Below are positions 33,561 to 43,384 of a stretch of DNA of 43,842 nt, in pieces (the stretch's first letter is position 1; the number at the start of each line of letters is the position of its first letter). The DNA comes from Victivallales bacterium (GTDB lineage Bacteria > Verrucomicrobiota > Lentisphaeria > Oligosphaerales > Oligosphaeraceae), in the NCBI GenBank assembly GCA_017554445.1, contig JAFZIJ010000022.1, positions 1-43,842 of the forward strand, written 5' to 3'. The notes under the pieces are model-generated. The model saw only the letters and a program-made list of their open reading frames with translations. It did not search any database and was not told the DNA's origin. Both the position numbers and the translations under genes were made by a program.

Positions 33561-33595
33561 ACGCCACGGTGCCCTTCCGCGCCGTGGCGTTTTTT
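33561..33595 (+). terminator. Intrinsic terminator after hom
   Basis: ACGCCACGG (33561-33569) pairs with CCGTGGCGT (33582-33590) around a 12-nt loop and is followed by a run of Ts to 33595. Confidence 0.92.
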
Positions 33596-33626
33596 ACAAA
33601 AACAACAGATGATTTTCTGAAGTGGT

Positions 33627-33655
33627 TTGTATTTTCTTCTGAGAAATATTATATT
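33627..33655 (+). promoter_or_regulatory. Sigma-70-type promoter of guaB
   Basis: TTGTAT (33627-33632) and TATATT (33650-33655) are separated by exactly 17 bp, 56 bp before the guaB start and just after the hom terminator. This supports independent transcription of guaB. Confidence 0.65.
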
Positions 33656-33711
33656 AAAAAGCCAAAATATCACTTGATTTGAGAATTACAGGCACGTTTC
33701 AAGGAGTTATC

Positions 33712-35223
33712 ATGGCATTCTATTACGACGAACCGTCCCATACCTTCAGCGAATATCTGCTGATTCCAGGCTACACGGGTGTGGATTGCATCCCTTCGAA
33801 CGTCTCCCTGAAAACCCCCGTCGTCAAATTCAAACGCGGCGAAAAGCCTGCTTTGACGATGAACATCCCGCTGGTCTCCGCCATCATGCAGGCCGTTTCT
33901 GGCGACCGCATGGCCGTCGCCCTCGCCCGCGAAGGCGGTATTACCTTTATTTATGGAAACCAGACGATCAACAGCGAAGCGAACATGGTTCGCGCCGTCA
34001 AAAACTACAAGGCCGGTTTCGTCACGTCAGACTCCAATCTCACGCCGAATAATACGTTGCAGGACATTCTCGATCTGAAGGCGAAATCAAAACACTCCAC
34101 CGTCGCCGTCACGGATGACGGCACAGCCCACGGTAAACTGCTCGGCATGGTCACCAGCCGTGACTACACGTTGGAACGTATTCCGTTGGATGCCAAAGTC
34201 CAGTCGTTCATGACGCCCATCAACAAACTGGTCTGCGCGCAGGAAGGCATCTCCCTGCAGGCCGCATACGATTTGATTTGGGAGCACAAGCTCAACACGC
34301 TGCCTATTCTCTCAAAGGACGGCAGTTTCGTCGCATTCGTCTTCCGCAAGGACTATGATCAGCATAAGGAAAACCCGCTCGAACTGCTGGATGGGCAACA
34401 CCGCTACATCGTAGGAGCGGGTGTCAACACAAAAGATTACGAACAACGCATTCCCGCGCTCGTTGACGCAGGAGCGGATATCCTCTGCATCGATTCCTCC
34501 GAAGGCTACACGGAATGGCAGAAACGCACGTTGCAGTTCGTCCGCAAGAAATACGGCGACTCCGTCAAGATTGGTGCGGGCAACGTCGTGGACCGCGACG
34601 GATTCCGTTTTTTGGCGGATGCCGGAGCCGATTTTGTAAAGGTCGGTATTGGCGGTGGTTCCATCTGCATCACCCGCGAGACGAAAGGCATTGGCCGCGG
34701 TCAGGCCACGGCCGTCATCGAGGTCGCCAAGGCCCGTGATGAATATTATGAAGAGACTGGCGTCTATGTTCCGATCTGCTCGGACGGCGGTATCGTCCAT
34801 GACTATCATATCACACTCGCTCTCGCCATGGGTTCCGATTTCTGCATGCTCGGCCGCTATTTCGCCCGCTTCGACGAATCGCCTTCCGAAATTGTCCAGA
34901 TCAACGGTAATTTCATGAAGGAATACTGGGGCGAAGGCAGCGCACGTGCGCAAAACGTCGCGCGTTACGGGCAGAGCGGCAAGAAGACGCTCCCCTTCGT
35001 CGAAGGCGTCGATAGCTACGTCCCCTACGCGGGTTCCCTCCATACGACGCTCAACATCACGCTTGCGAAGATCCGCCACACGATGTGCAACTGCGGCGTT
35101 CTCAGCATCCCCGAACTTCAGAAAAACGCCAAACTGACACTGGTCTCCAGCGTCTCGCTCGTTGAAGGCGGCGCACATGACGTCATTATCCGCGACAGTA
35201 TCAAGCATCCGCAGGGAATGTGA
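33712..35223 (+). CDS. guaB: IMP dehydrogenase
   Basis: A 503-residue IMP dehydrogenase, which makes XMP for GMP synthesis. The catalytic loop is [13 protein letters not shown] with Cys319, followed by [22 protein letters not shown], the form seen in a subset of bacteria and protists. Two CBS domains lie at about 113-215 (e.g. [22 protein letters not shown]). [23 protein letters not shown] and the [13 protein letters not shown] segment are family marks. AAGGAG precedes the ATG at 33712; the longer frame to 33679 is not needed. The epimerase gene follows 39 nt downstream. Confidence 0.96.
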   Translation: MAFYYDEPSHTFSEYLLIPGYTGVDCIPSNVSLKTPVVKFKRGEKPALTMNIPLVSAIMQAVSGDRMAVALAREGGITFIYGNQTINSEANMVRAVKNYKAGFVTSDSNLTPNNTLQDILDLKAKSKHSTVAVTDDGTAHGKLLGMVTSRDYTLERIPLDAKVQSFMTPINKLVCAQEGISLQAAYDLIWEHKLNTLPILSKDGSFVAFVFRKDYDQHKENPLELLDGQHRYIVGAGVNTKDYEQRIPALVDAGADILCIDSSEGYTEWQKRTLQFVRKKYGDSVKIGAGNVVDRDGFRFLADAGADFVKVGIGGGSICITRETKGIGRGQATAVIEVAKARDEYYEETGVYVPICSDGGIVHDYHITLALAMGSDFCMLGRYFARFDESPSEIVQINGNFMKEYWGEGSARAQNVARYGQSGKKTLPFVEGVDSYVPYAGSLHTTLNITLAKIRHTMCNCGVLSIPELQKNAKLTLVSSVSLVEGGAHDVIIRDSIKHPQGM

Positions 35224-35262
35224 TAGACGGACTCCAAATTCTTTAGACTAAAGGTATAAGAT

Positions 35263-36318
35263 ATGTTGAAACCGAATGTGGATTTGACGGGCAAAACGGT
35301 TCTTCTTACAGGTGCGGCCGGATTCGTCGGTGCGAATCTCGTCATGGAACTGCTCAAATCGCAGTCCCGCATCGCCATCGTCGGATACGACAACGTCAAT
35401 AACTACTACGACGTCTCCCTGAAGGAATGGCGCCTTGCGCAAATCGCCAAATTGGCGGCGCAGAAGCCTGAAAGTTCATGGACGTTCGTCAAAGCCAATC
35501 TGGCGGACAAAAAAGCTTTGAACGACGTGTTCGAACAATACAAACCGTCTGTCGTCGTCAATCTTGCCGCACAGGCAGGTGTCCGCTATTCCATTGAAAA
35601 TCCAGACGCATACATCGAATCCAATTTAATAGGATTCTACAATATTTTGGAAGCCTGCCGCCATCATCCGGTGGAGCATCTCGTCTATGCCTCCAGTTCG
35701 TCCGTCTATGGCACCAACGCGAAGATGCCCTATTCCACAGACGACAAAGTGGACAATCCTGTCTCGCTCTACGCGGCTACCAAGAAATCGAACGAATTGC
35801 TGGCACATTCTTACAGTAAACTGTACGGCATTCCGTCCACAGGACTACGCTTCTTCACAGTCTATGGCCCCGCCGGACGGCCCGACATGGCCTATTTCGG
35901 CTTCGCCAACAAGCTTGTCAAAGGCGAAACCATCAAAATTTTCAACTACGGCAACTGCAAACGCGATTTCACGTACATCGATGACATCGTGGAAGGCGTG
36001 AAACGCGTCATGCAGCACGCGCCTGAAGCGATGGATGGCGCCGTTCCCTACAAGATCTATAATATCGGCAACAGCAATCCCGAAAACCTGCTGGATTTCG
36101 TGTCGATCTTGCAGGAGGAACTTGTCGCCGCCAACGTCCTGCCGGCCGATTACGATTTCAAATCGCATCAGGAACTCGTTCCCATGCAACCGGGCGACGT
36201 CGTCGCGACATTCGCGGACGTTACGGAACTGGAACATGATTTCGATTTCCGTCCGACGACATCTCTCCGCGAAGGGCTCCGCCGCTTCGCCAAATGGTAC
36301 AAGGAATTTTATAGCTAA
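35263..36318 (+). CDS. UDP-glucuronate 4-epimerase-like NAD-dependent epimerase
   Basis: A 351-residue extended SDR epimerase. The cofactor loop is TGAAGFVGANL (16-26), the active site is YAATK with Tyr170 and Lys174 after the SSSSVYG segment, and LRFFTVYGPAGRPDMAYFGFANKL with the following FNYGNCKRDFTYIDDIVEG is characteristic of UDP-glucuronate 4-epimerases. It would supply UDP-galacturonate for surface polysaccharides. Exact nucleotide sugar is inferred from similarity only. AAAGG lies 9 nt before the ATG. A hairpin terminator follows 47 nt after the stop, shared with the convergent GH36 gene. Confidence 0.9.
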   Translation: MLKPNVDLTGKTVLLTGAAGFVGANLVMELLKSQSRIAIVGYDNVNNYYDVSLKEWRLAQIAKLAAQKPESSWTFVKANLADKKALNDVFEQYKPSVVVNLAAQAGVRYSIENPDAYIESNLIGFYNILEACRHHPVEHLVYASSSSVYGTNAKMPYSTDDKVDNPVSLYAATKKSNELLAHSYSKLYGIPSTGLRFFTVYGPAGRPDMAYFGFANKLVKGETIKIFNYGNCKRDFTYIDDIVEGVKRVMQHAPEAMDGAVPYKIYNIGNSNPENLLDFVSILQEELVAANVLPADYDFKSHQELVPMQPGDVVATFADVTELEHDFDFRPTTSLREGLRRFAKWYKEFYS

Positions 36319-36365
36319 GAGCCTTAAGCCCAAACCTTAAAGCAAATATAGCAGTTTCACACAGA

Positions 36366-36399
36366 AAAAGGGACAAGCAATTATTCGCTTGTCCCTTTT
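36366..36399. terminator. Bidirectional intrinsic terminator
   Basis: AAAAGGGACAAGC (36366-36378) pairs with GCTTGTCCCTTTT (36387-36399) around an 8-nt loop. T-rich tails follow on the plus strand, and on the minus strand the A-tract before the stem provides the T-run. It sits between the convergent epimerase and GH36 genes. Confidence 0.92.
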
Positions 36400-36422
36400 G
36401 TCTTTTCTGTTCCTTTCGTCCC

Positions 36423-38468
36423 TTACAGTCTCTTCACTTCAAACAGTGCGCAAGCGCGCGGATGGTCTAGCTTCACGGCCAAACCATTCTGCCGCAGTGA
36501 TTTGCCGTCAAATGTCATGATTTCGCCTGTATCGACGTTCTTCAGTTCGTAGTGTTTGCCGTCTTCTGCGAACGGTAGTTTAGCCTTGAACGTATCCGTC
36601 CGACAATTCTCCATGCGGAAGACCAACAGGATGCTTTCACCATTTTCGGGCGCGTCATAGGCGAACGACGTCCAACCATAGCGATCTTGATTGTGATGCC
36701 ATGGCGTCAATACATACAAATCACGGCTCAGCAAGTGGTTATAGCGTTTCCATTCGCCGAAATTCTTGCGGAGCAAATCAAAATCAATGTCTGGATTATG
36801 CGTGAAATCATATCCTGAAATGTTATAGACAGGCAGGAATGACACACGGTTGACGTATTCGTCGCTGCCGCGCCCCTTCGCGCTTTCCAGCTGGCCTTGC
36901 GTCTCTTTCGTCGAAGCACCATGGAACGGAATCCATTTACAGAAGGAAGCGGTCATCGAAAGACGCATGGATGTTGTCGTGCGGTCATAATCACTGCGCA
37001 TGAACGGGATGCCTCGCCGCATGGATTCGATATCGTTGCGGCCGCCGCCGGACGCGCAGGAATCGACAAATGTGCATTTCCCATGCTTTCCGCAATAATC
37101 GATGATGCCGTCCCAAAGTTTGTAATGTCCTTGAATCGATTTGTTTTCGTTCACGCCGCGGCGTGGGATGCCGTATTGTTTGCTTTCTGCGTTGTCCAAC
37201 GCCGGCCACGACGAGCCCGGATCACTGTTGTTGTCTTCGCGGAACAAATCCACGGCGTTTTCGTCCAACATCTTGATGATACGGCCCATCGTCCACTGGA
37301 GGCATTCGTCATTGCCAAGATTGTTCGTGATGACGCCGCGGCCGTTGTCAATGGCCCATTCAGCCTTGTAGCCGTAGTTTTTCACCAACGCGGGAACATT
37401 CGTAACCCGTTCAGGCTCAAACCATGTCAACACTTTCATACCAACGGCGTGGCAGGCTTCGTTCGATTCACGGAAGCTATTGCCTGGCCATTTGACACGA
37501 TCCAGCTCCCATGAGCCGATCGTCCCCCACCAGTTGCTTTCGACGGTATTGCCTTCCGGATCGAAATACCATCCTGCGTCAAACCAACGGAATGTCGGCT
37601 TCACGTCTTCTTTGAGAATCTTTTCCAGCGTGGGCTTCCATGTAAAGCTCCGCTCGGAAATGCTTCCGTCTGAATTCGGCAGCCCCGTGTCACTCGCCCA
37701 GCAGTTGGTCGAAAACGGCAGGATCGGATCGCCTTGCGCGTTGGCGCGCGGCATGTTGCAGGCCATCCACCATTCACGCCACAAGTTCGTGGCGTCGTCC
37801 GCGTTACGTCCTTTATACGGCAGCAGGACGACCAGTCCCGTGCGAACTTTCTCCCCTGGTAGCAAGGCGGCGTTGAAATCGTTGCAAGTCTGGACTTTCA
37901 ATGTCACAAAATCATCTTGTGGCGAAAACATCGCGTTCCATGTGCCAGCCCAGCCTAAAGCGAACAGCGTGCCGCCATCGCCATGCACGAAATCAAAATA
38001 CGGGAAGACGACATGCGTGGCGCGGCCACCGTCTGAGCGGAAAAATTGCGTTCCTTTGCTCAAATCATACTCATATGCCGCATAGAAATTCGCATGATCG
38101 CCAAGACATCCGCGCAAAACAGGATTCGCCCCAGTCACTTCCGTATCAATCGCATAGACATTACGCAAAACTTTGCTCGGTGTCTTACCGGTATTCTCAA
38201 ACCAGACGGTGTATTCCATTTCGCCAAACTCCGCGTTGAACGCAAGTTGTAGCGCCACAACCATCGTCTCGTCAAGTCTGTAGCGGAATGTCGCGCCTAG
38301 CCCGTTCGGCGTGTCCGTCATAACGCCGTCATCCAATTTCGTCAGTTTGCCCAATCCTTTATATGCCTTGTTGTCATAGACAAACGACATCGGCAGTTGA
38401 TCCGCATCAACTAGCTTTTCCTTGAAAAGCTTTTCCGCATAATCCAGATTCAAACTCTTCTTCGACAT
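36423..38468 (-). CDS. GH36-like alpha-galactosidase
   Basis: A 681-residue clan GH-D glycosidase without signal peptide. After an N-terminal beta-sandwich, the catalytic barrel has TFRWFDAGWYFDPEG (292-306), MKVLTWFEPERV, the nucleophile region DLFREDNNSD (candidate Asp412) and the SCASGGGRNDIESMRRGIPFMRSDYDRTT stretch with candidate acid/base Asp493. The nucleophile motif differs from the usual YIKWDMNR and the acid/base motif from SDNTDA, so this is a divergent subgroup and the substrate may not be plain alpha-galactosides. Cytosolic action on imported oligosaccharides is likely. AAAGGA precedes the ATG. The ABC ATPase gene lies 47 nt upstream on the same strand. Confidence 0.85.
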   Translation of the reverse strand: MSKKSLNLDYAEKLFKEKLVDADQLPMSFVYDNKAYKGLGKLTKLDDGVMTDTPNGLGATFRYRLDETMVVALQLAFNAEFGEMEYTVWFENTGKTPSKVLRNVYAIDTEVTGANPVLRGCLGDHANFYAAYEYDLSKGTQFFRSDGGRATHVVFPYFDFVHGDGGTLFALGWAGTWNAMFSPQDDFVTLKVQTCNDFNAALLPGEKVRTGLVVLLPYKGRNADDATNLWREWWMACNMPRANAQGDPILPFSTNCWASDTGLPNSDGSISERSFTWKPTLEKILKEDVKPTFRWFDAGWYFDPEGNTVESNWWGTIGSWELDRVKWPGNSFRESNEACHAVGMKVLTWFEPERVTNVPALVKNYGYKAEWAIDNGRGVITNNLGNDECLQWTMGRIIKMLDENAVDLFREDNNSDPGSSWPALDNAESKQYGIPRRGVNENKSIQGHYKLWDGIIDYCGKHGKCTFVDSCASGGGRNDIESMRRGIPFMRSDYDRTTTSMRLSMTASFCKWIPFHGASTKETQGQLESAKGRGSDEYVNRVSFLPVYNISGYDFTHNPDIDFDLLRKNFGEWKRYNHLLSRDLYVLTPWHHNQDRYGWTSFAYDAPENGESILLVFRMENCRTDTFKAKLPFAEDGKHYELKNVDTGEIMTFDGKSLRQNGLAVKLDHPRACALFEVKRL

Positions 38469-38515
38469 AAAGCTTTTCCTTTATAATATCTTTGGACGGA
38501 ACGAATTGGATTCCG

Positions 38516-39589
38516 CTATTCTTCTTTTCCGGGTGGCAAAACGACCACATCCTGCGGACGGACTTTCAGTTCGCAGGCAGCGCCGTTCTGCATTTCACTG
38601 ATTGGATTCAATTCATAGAATTTCAGCTCGCTTCCGTCCTTTCCCACAGCGATATGATCCGCTATTTCACCAAGATACGTCGTCTGCTTCAACGTCACAT
38701 TGAGGACATTGGCGCATGATTCATCACCGTTCTTCAAGCTCAACGTCTCAGGCCGCATGGAAAGCTGCACATCGTCACCGACCTTCCATCCACCTGCCGT
38801 ATCGCTCTTTAGGACACCAAACGCAGTCTCAACCGCCGTCTGGCCATTTTCAACGGCAACAACCTTGCCCGGAACGAAATTCGTCTCACCTATGAAATTC
38901 GCGATGAACGCGTCCGCCGGACGGCGGTAGATTTCCAACGGCGTGCCGATCTGGCGGATTTTGCCGTCCTTCAAAATAGCGACACGATCCGCCATGCTCA
39001 ACGCCTCTTGACGGTCATGCGTCACATAGACGCCCGTCAGTTTGTTGTCTTTGCAAAGACGGCGGATTTCCTGACGCATGTCACGGCGAAGCTTTGCATC
39101 CAGATTGGCCAGTGGCTCGTCCAAAAGCAGACAACCGGGCTCCACGACCAATGTACGTGCCAAGGCGACACGCTGTTGCTGTCCGCCGGACAGTTCGTTT
39201 GGTTTCCGTCCGCCAAGATGCTCGATCTGCACGCTCCGCAACGCGGCATTCACGCGTTTTTCACGCTCTTCCGGTGGAACGCCTTTCATTTCCAGACCGA
39301 ACGAAACATTCTCGAAAACCGTCATATGTGGAAATAAAGCATAGCCCTGGAACACCATCGCGGTATTGCGCTGATTCGCAGGCTTGCCCGCTACGTCTTC
39401 GCCGCCAAGCAGAATTCGTCCCGTCGTTGGCTGTTCAAAACCGCCCAGGCAACGGAGCAACGTCGTCTTGCCGCAACCGGAAGGACCAAGCAGAAAGAAA
39501 AGTTCACCATCCGCAATCGTCAGCGAGATGTCATCCAACGCCGTGAAATCACCAAACTTCTTGCTGACATGCTCAATCTTTATTTCCAT
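38516..39589 (-). CDS. ABC transporter ATP-binding subunit (MalK/UgpC/PotA type)
   Basis: A 357-residue ABC ATPase. Walker A is GPSGCGKTT (35-43), the signature is LSGGQQQR (133-140), Walker B is CLLLDEP (153-159), and the switch His is in VTHDRQEAL. Residues after about 235 form a TOBE/MalK-type C-terminal domain. This class energises import of sugars, glycerol phosphate, polyamines or iron. No permease or binding-protein gene is in the window, so it may serve several importers, as MsmK-type ATPases do. AGGAAAA lies before the ATG. The GH36 gene follows 47 nt downstream, which hints at oligosaccharide import. Confidence 0.93.
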   Translation of the reverse strand: MEIKIEHVSKKFGDFTALDDISLTIADGELFFLLGPSGCGKTTLLRCLGGFEQPTTGRILLGGEDVAGKPANQRNTAMVFQGYALFPHMTVFENVSFGLEMKGVPPEEREKRVNAALRSVQIEHLGGRKPNELSGGQQQRVALARTLVVEPGCLLLDEPLANLDAKLRRDMRQEIRRLCKDNKLTGVYVTHDRQEALSMADRVAILKDGKIRQIGTPLEIYRRPADAFIANFIGETNFVPGKVVAVENGQTAVETAFGVLKSDTAGGWKVGDDVQLSMRPETLSLKNGDESCANVLNVTLKQTTYLGEIADHIAVGKDGSELKFYELNPISEMQNGAACELKVRPQDVVVLPPGKEE

Positions 39590-39622
39590 GACAATTTTCC
39601 TGAATACTCAATGTCTTTTTGC

Positions 39623-40300
39623 TCAATGCTTGTCTGCATTTTCCCAAATCTCGTCGCATGGCGGTACCGTCACCGATGCGGACGGCGTGGATGTCGTATA
39701 CAATGCTCCAGGCGATTCGACATTACGGCGCAATTCCACATGACCGTCTGAATAGACGATATTTACAGATTGGAACAAATGCGGATCCAGACGCGTGCCA
39801 CTACCCGCCAGACAGGCGAAATCCATCGCCATCGCCTTGCCTGCGTTCATGGGAGAACTCATCCTTTGTAAGAAACCACAATCTGTCTCACGATAGATAT
39901 AGGCTGTCTGGACAGCTCCCGCCCCCTCCCATGCGGCCGCCACATAGCCTGGATCGCGGCTGGCGTTCATTGGGCAACCGAACATTTCCGGCGTGACACC
40001 GTAACTGTCAACCAGTTTTCCCAAACCGAACAGCAATCCACCGTACATGCGGATGATGGGAATGCTGACTTCCATGTATTCACCGTTGATGTTTGGAATA
40101 CGGTCTTTATTATCAGACGCATACATCACAAGCCCCAATCCAATCTGCCGCAGATTGGACGAACAAGTGGCAATCTCCGCCTTCGCGCGGGCTTTGCTCA
40201 AGGCAGGAAGCAACATCGCGGCCAGAACCGATATGATCGCAATGACCACCAACAGCTCTATCAGCGTGAAAAAACATCTAGTTTTTCTTTCTTTGCGCAT
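39623..40300 (-). CDS. Prepilin-type N-terminal methylation protein (Lentisphaerota-type pseudopilin)
   Basis: A 225-residue pseudopilin-like protein. The class III signal [26 protein letters not shown] (9-34) is followed by [35 protein letters not shown], and the C-terminus has [11 protein letters not shown], the DG motif of the DUF1559-like group. Such proteins are present in very high copy in Lentisphaerota and Planctomycetes and are thought to be exported by a type II or type IV pilus-like machine. Function unknown. AAAGGTG lies before the ATG. The gene is divergent from the GH78-like gene. Confidence 0.9.
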   Translation of the reverse strand: MRKERKTRCFFTLIELLVVIAIISVLAAMLLPALSKARAKAEIATCSSNLRQIGLGLVMYASDNKDRIPNINGEYMEVSIPIIRMYGGLLFGLGKLVDSYGVTPEMFGCPMNASRDPGYVAAAWEGAGAVQTAYIYRETDCGFLQRMSSPMNAGKAMAMDFACLAGSGTRLDPHLFQSVNIVYSDGHVELRRNVESPGALYTTSTPSASVTVPPCDEIWENADKH

Positions 40301-40554
40301 GTTTGTCTACACCTTTGTATTTACGATGTCTTATTCTCTCACCATGCACAGACACATTCCATGACATATTCCAAATATAACATAGAATTAATAATTAACA
40401 ATCTATCATCTACACTAAAATCAGCCTTAATCAACCCAATCAGCATTACATACTTTTTTAAAATCTCATGCTGGATTATTGGAAAAATCACGTCACTTCT
40501 ACAATATTAATGAATCAATCTTTTTTCATACGGTAAGGTCAAAGGTCTAAACGA
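40301..40554. other. AT-rich divergent intergenic region
   Basis: This 254-bp spacer lies between the pseudopilin gene (minus) and the GH78-like gene (plus). It must hold both promoters. TTGGAA near 40478 with AATATT 18 bp downstream is a weak candidate for the rightward gene. I see no hairpin terminator, repeat array or RNA gene. Confidence 0.35.
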
Positions 40555-42669
40555 ATGAAAAGACTCTGTCAACTCCTAACCTGCTTGGTGATTCTCAGCC
40601 ACGCACAACCCGCACAACAAAATACTATGCAGAACAAAACATCGCATTCTTTCAACGGACAATGGATCACCATCAGTTCACTGGCCAATCTCAAACCGCT
40701 TGATGTCTTCCATCGCCAGCTCGCACCCGCGAAATTCAAACCGGAAGACCAAAAGGCCAGAAATCAGCATGTCCTCTTCAGAAAAACCTTTACGTTGGAC
40801 ACGACGGACAATGCCACGATTTTCATATCCGCAGACGACTATTATAAGCTGTACATCAATGGAAAATTCGTCAACCAAGGCCCTGCCGCCGGCTATCCGT
40901 TCCATTATTTCTACAACGAAATCAATGTCTCGGATTATCTCAAAAAAGGACAGAACACAATCGCTGTTCATACTTATTATCAAGGACTTATCAACCGTGT
41001 ATGGGTCTCTGGAGACAACCGTCATGGATTGATTCTCGACCTCAACGTCAACGGCAAAAACGTCGTCTCGTCCGATACATCATTCAAATGTGCCATCCAT
41101 TCCGCCTTCGAAGCCTGCGGAACAGCCGGTTATCAGACGCAATTTCTTGAAAAATACCATGCGGAAGCACGCGAAGTCGGCTTCGAAAAGCCTGATTTCG
41201 ACGACTCCTACTGGCAGCAGGCCGTCATCAACGAAAACGCTGACTACCAACTCTTCCCGCAACCATCCAAACAGCTTGCCTTCGAAGACATCAGGCCTGT
41301 ATCCATCAAGAAAAATGGACAATCCATCCAAATCGATTTCGGCGGCATCTATGTAGGTGGATTCCGTTTCAAGGCGAAAGGAAAGGCCGGAGATGTCATC
41401 ACCATGCGTTTCGCACAAGAATTGGAGATGGACGGCTCGCTCCGCTACAAGCTCCGTGCCAACTGCACATATGTCGAATACTTCGTTCTCTCCGGCGGGA
41501 ATGATGTTCTCAACCAATTCGACTACAAGGCGTTCCGTTATGCGGAAATCGTCCTGCCCGAAAATTCGGACATCCAGTTGGACGAAGGCTCGATCGTTCT
41601 TGCGGCCCGCCATTATCCATTTGAGCTCAAGGCGAAATGCAAATACGATGATCCAGCCATCAAACCAATTTGGGACCTCTGCGTCAGTTCCCTGCAATAT
41701 GGGACACAGGAAGTCATCATGGACTGCATGGAACGCGAAAAAGGTTACTATCTCGGCGACGGTTGCTACAGCCTCCTTACATTCTGCCTTCTGACGCAGG
41801 ACTACGCCTTGATGGAAAAATTTTTCGATGATTTCCTCCGCACGAAATTCATCAACCGCGGCCTCATGACTTGCGGAAATTGCTCCATGATGCAGGAAAT
41901 CGCCGAATATCCGCTCATCATGTATTCCATGCTGCTTGAATATTGCCATCTCACGAAAAACTATGACTTTGTTCGTGAACGCTACGACGCTTTTGTGGAC
42001 ATTCTCGACTTCTACCGTGAACAATATGCGCAGGAAAATGGTCTGCTCAACAATCTTGACAAATGGTGCGTCGTCGAATGGCCCGCCAATCTCCGCGACG
42101 GATACGACGTCGATATCCGCGAAGGAAAAGTCTGCACAACCATGCATAACGCCGTCAACGCCTATTACATCGGTGCCATCAAATGCCTGAACGAAGTCGC
42201 ACGGCTCATCGGCAAGCCCATCTATGCGGATACCAAACCTCTGCAGGAAGCCTTCATCAAAGCCTTCTACGTTCCGGAAAAACATTTATTCAAAGACAGC
42301 GTGTCAAGCAACCATATCAGCTATCATGCCAATGTCTTCGCCTATCTCTACCAACTTCAACCGGACGATCCGGAATTCAAGACGGCATTTCTCAATATCG
42401 TACGGACAAAACGATTCACCGTTACAAACATGTTTGCGACTTTCCCATTGCTCTGCACGCTTATTCGTGAAGGCGAAGACGATTTGTTCTACGAACTCCT
42501 GACGGATCCGCAGTCATGGAATCGCATCATCCGCGAAGGCGGCACTCGCACATTCGAAGGCTGGGGAAAAGAAACAAAATGGAACACATCATTGTTCCAT
42601 TTGACGCTTTCATTTGGAGCTGCCTTCCTCACGGATTGGAATATAAAAACAATCTTCACATTCAGATAA
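40555..42669 (+). CDS. Secreted GH78-like glycosidase (alpha-L-rhamnosidase type)
   Basis: A 704-residue protein with an N-terminal signal peptide (MKRLCQLLTCLVILSHAQPA). Two beta-rich modules precede the catalytic (alpha/alpha)6 barrel: one with ATIFISADDYYKLYINGKFVNQGP (87-110), typical of the rhamnosidase N-domain, and one with IQIDFGGIYVGGFRFKAKGKAGD. The catalytic region has MDCMEREKGYYLGDG (389-403), a variant of the GH78 DCPQRDERLGWTGD motif in which candidate acids are Glu393 and Glu395. It should release rhamnose or a related terminal sugar outside the cytoplasm. AAGGTC lies upstream of the ATG. A hairpin follows 34 nt after the stop. Confidence 0.82.
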   Translation: MKRLCQLLTCLVILSHAQPAQQNTMQNKTSHSFNGQWITISSLANLKPLDVFHRQLAPAKFKPEDQKARNQHVLFRKTFTLDTTDNATIFISADDYYKLYINGKFVNQGPAAGYPFHYFYNEINVSDYLKKGQNTIAVHTYYQGLINRVWVSGDNRHGLILDLNVNGKNVVSSDTSFKCAIHSAFEACGTAGYQTQFLEKYHAEAREVGFEKPDFDDSYWQQAVINENADYQLFPQPSKQLAFEDIRPVSIKKNGQSIQIDFGGIYVGGFRFKAKGKAGDVITMRFAQELEMDGSLRYKLRANCTYVEYFVLSGGNDVLNQFDYKAFRYAEIVLPENSDIQLDEGSIVLAARHYPFELKAKCKYDDPAIKPIWDLCVSSLQYGTQEVIMDCMEREKGYYLGDGCYSLLTFCLLTQDYALMEKFFDDFLRTKFINRGLMTCGNCSMMQEIAEYPLIMYSMLLEYCHLTKNYDFVRERYDAFVDILDFYREQYAQENGLLNNLDKWCVVEWPANLRDGYDVDIREGKVCTTMHNAVNAYYIGAIKCLNEVARLIGKPIYADTKPLQEAFIKAFYVPEKHLFKDSVSSNHISYHANVFAYLYQLQPDDPEFKTAFLNIVRTKRFTVTNMFATFPLLCTLIREGEDDLFYELLTDPQSWNRIIREGGTRTFEGWGKETKWNTSLFHLTLSFGAAFLTDWNIKTIFTFR

Positions 42670-42703
42670 CCCAGACGATTCGTTTTTCAGAACGTCATGA
42701 AAA

Positions 42704-42744
42704 CCATGGACAAGCGGTGAACCTTCTTTCACTGCTTGCCCATG
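42704..42744 (+). other. Long imperfect hairpin at a convergent junction
   Basis: CATGG-A-CAAGC-G-GTGAA pairs with TTCAC-T-GCTTG-C-CCATG around a 6-nt loop, with two mismatches. It lies between the convergent GH78-like and HTH genes. No T-tract follows on either strand, so it may block or process transcripts without being a classical terminator. Confidence 0.6.
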
Positions 42745-42823
42745 CAACAATGTATCCATGACCTCCCCCATGCGAAATGCAGTTTCTCCAGAAAGCTACG
42801 TTTTTTCGTCCTCCAGCGACTAT

Positions 42824-43384
42824 TCATTTCTTATGAATCTCCAGAAGTTTTTTCAGCATGGCGACACTCAAGGCGTCAAGGCTTTTCCGGAGATGCTCGC
42901 ATAGATCCGGATAATTGAGACAAAGTCTGTAAGTGTTTTCTATCTTCTCAAGTGCCCCGGACATTCTGGGAGGTATATGCTTGGCAATGGAATGTCGAGA
43001 CATCTTTTCTTCTTTGTTACGCAACAGTAAATCATCCAGTTTTCCGTTTAAAAAGTCTTCAATCAATGGACGAAGACGAATATTGCTGTATCTAGTCTTG
43101 CCAATTTCCCACTTTCGCACCGTGGACCAGTTCACATCGAATATCTGAGCCAAACTGCTGTACGCCAGTCCCAGACTCTCACGCTTATGCCTAAACAAAA
43201 GCCTGAGTTCCGTTGTAAACTCACAATCGAAATGAATGGCATTCTCCTCTTGCACGACGTCTTGCGTCTTCTTCTCCTGGCCTTTTCCCTTTCTACTTAC
43301 TTTGGCACTTACTTTATCTTTGCCATTCTCTTTACCATTCGCTTTGCCACTTTCTTTGCCTTTGCCATTTTCGTTCTTCGTCAT
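42824..43384 (-). CDS. HTH protein with Gly/Lys/Asn-rich N-terminal tail
   Basis: A 186-residue protein. Residues 1-40 are a low-complexity tail (MTKNENGKGKESGKANGKEN then GKDK and KGKGQEKK), encoded by near-repeats of about 12 bp. Residues about 55-95 form an XRE-like helix-turn-helix (FTTELRLLFRHKRESLGLAY then SSLAQIFDVNWSTVRKWEIG). The rest is helical with no known domain. A clear AAGGAG lies before the ATG. It is likely a DNA-binding protein; the basic tail could add nonspecific DNA or RNA binding. Two inverted repeats upstream are candidate operators. Its neighbour is the 5S end of an rRNA operon on the same strand. Confidence 0.75.
   Translation of the reverse strand: MTKNENGKGKESGKANGKENGKDKVSAKVSRKGKGQEKKTQDVVQEENAIHFDCEFTTELRLLFRHKRESLGLAYSSLAQIFDVNWSTVRKWEIGKTRYSNIRLRPLIEDFLNGKLDDLLLRNKEEKMSRHSIAKHIPPRMSGALEKIENTYRLCLNYPDLCEHLRKSLDALSVAMLKKLLEIHKK

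Noticed and set aside
32723..33682. 319-codon open frame on the plus strand
   Set aside because: It overlaps hom in another frame, is dominated by Arg/Gln/His, and runs through the hom terminator and the guaB promoter.
41080..42285. 401-codon open frame on the minus strand
   Set aside because: It is fully antisense to the GH78-like gene and encodes a Val/Phe/Asp-rich sequence typical of shadow frames.
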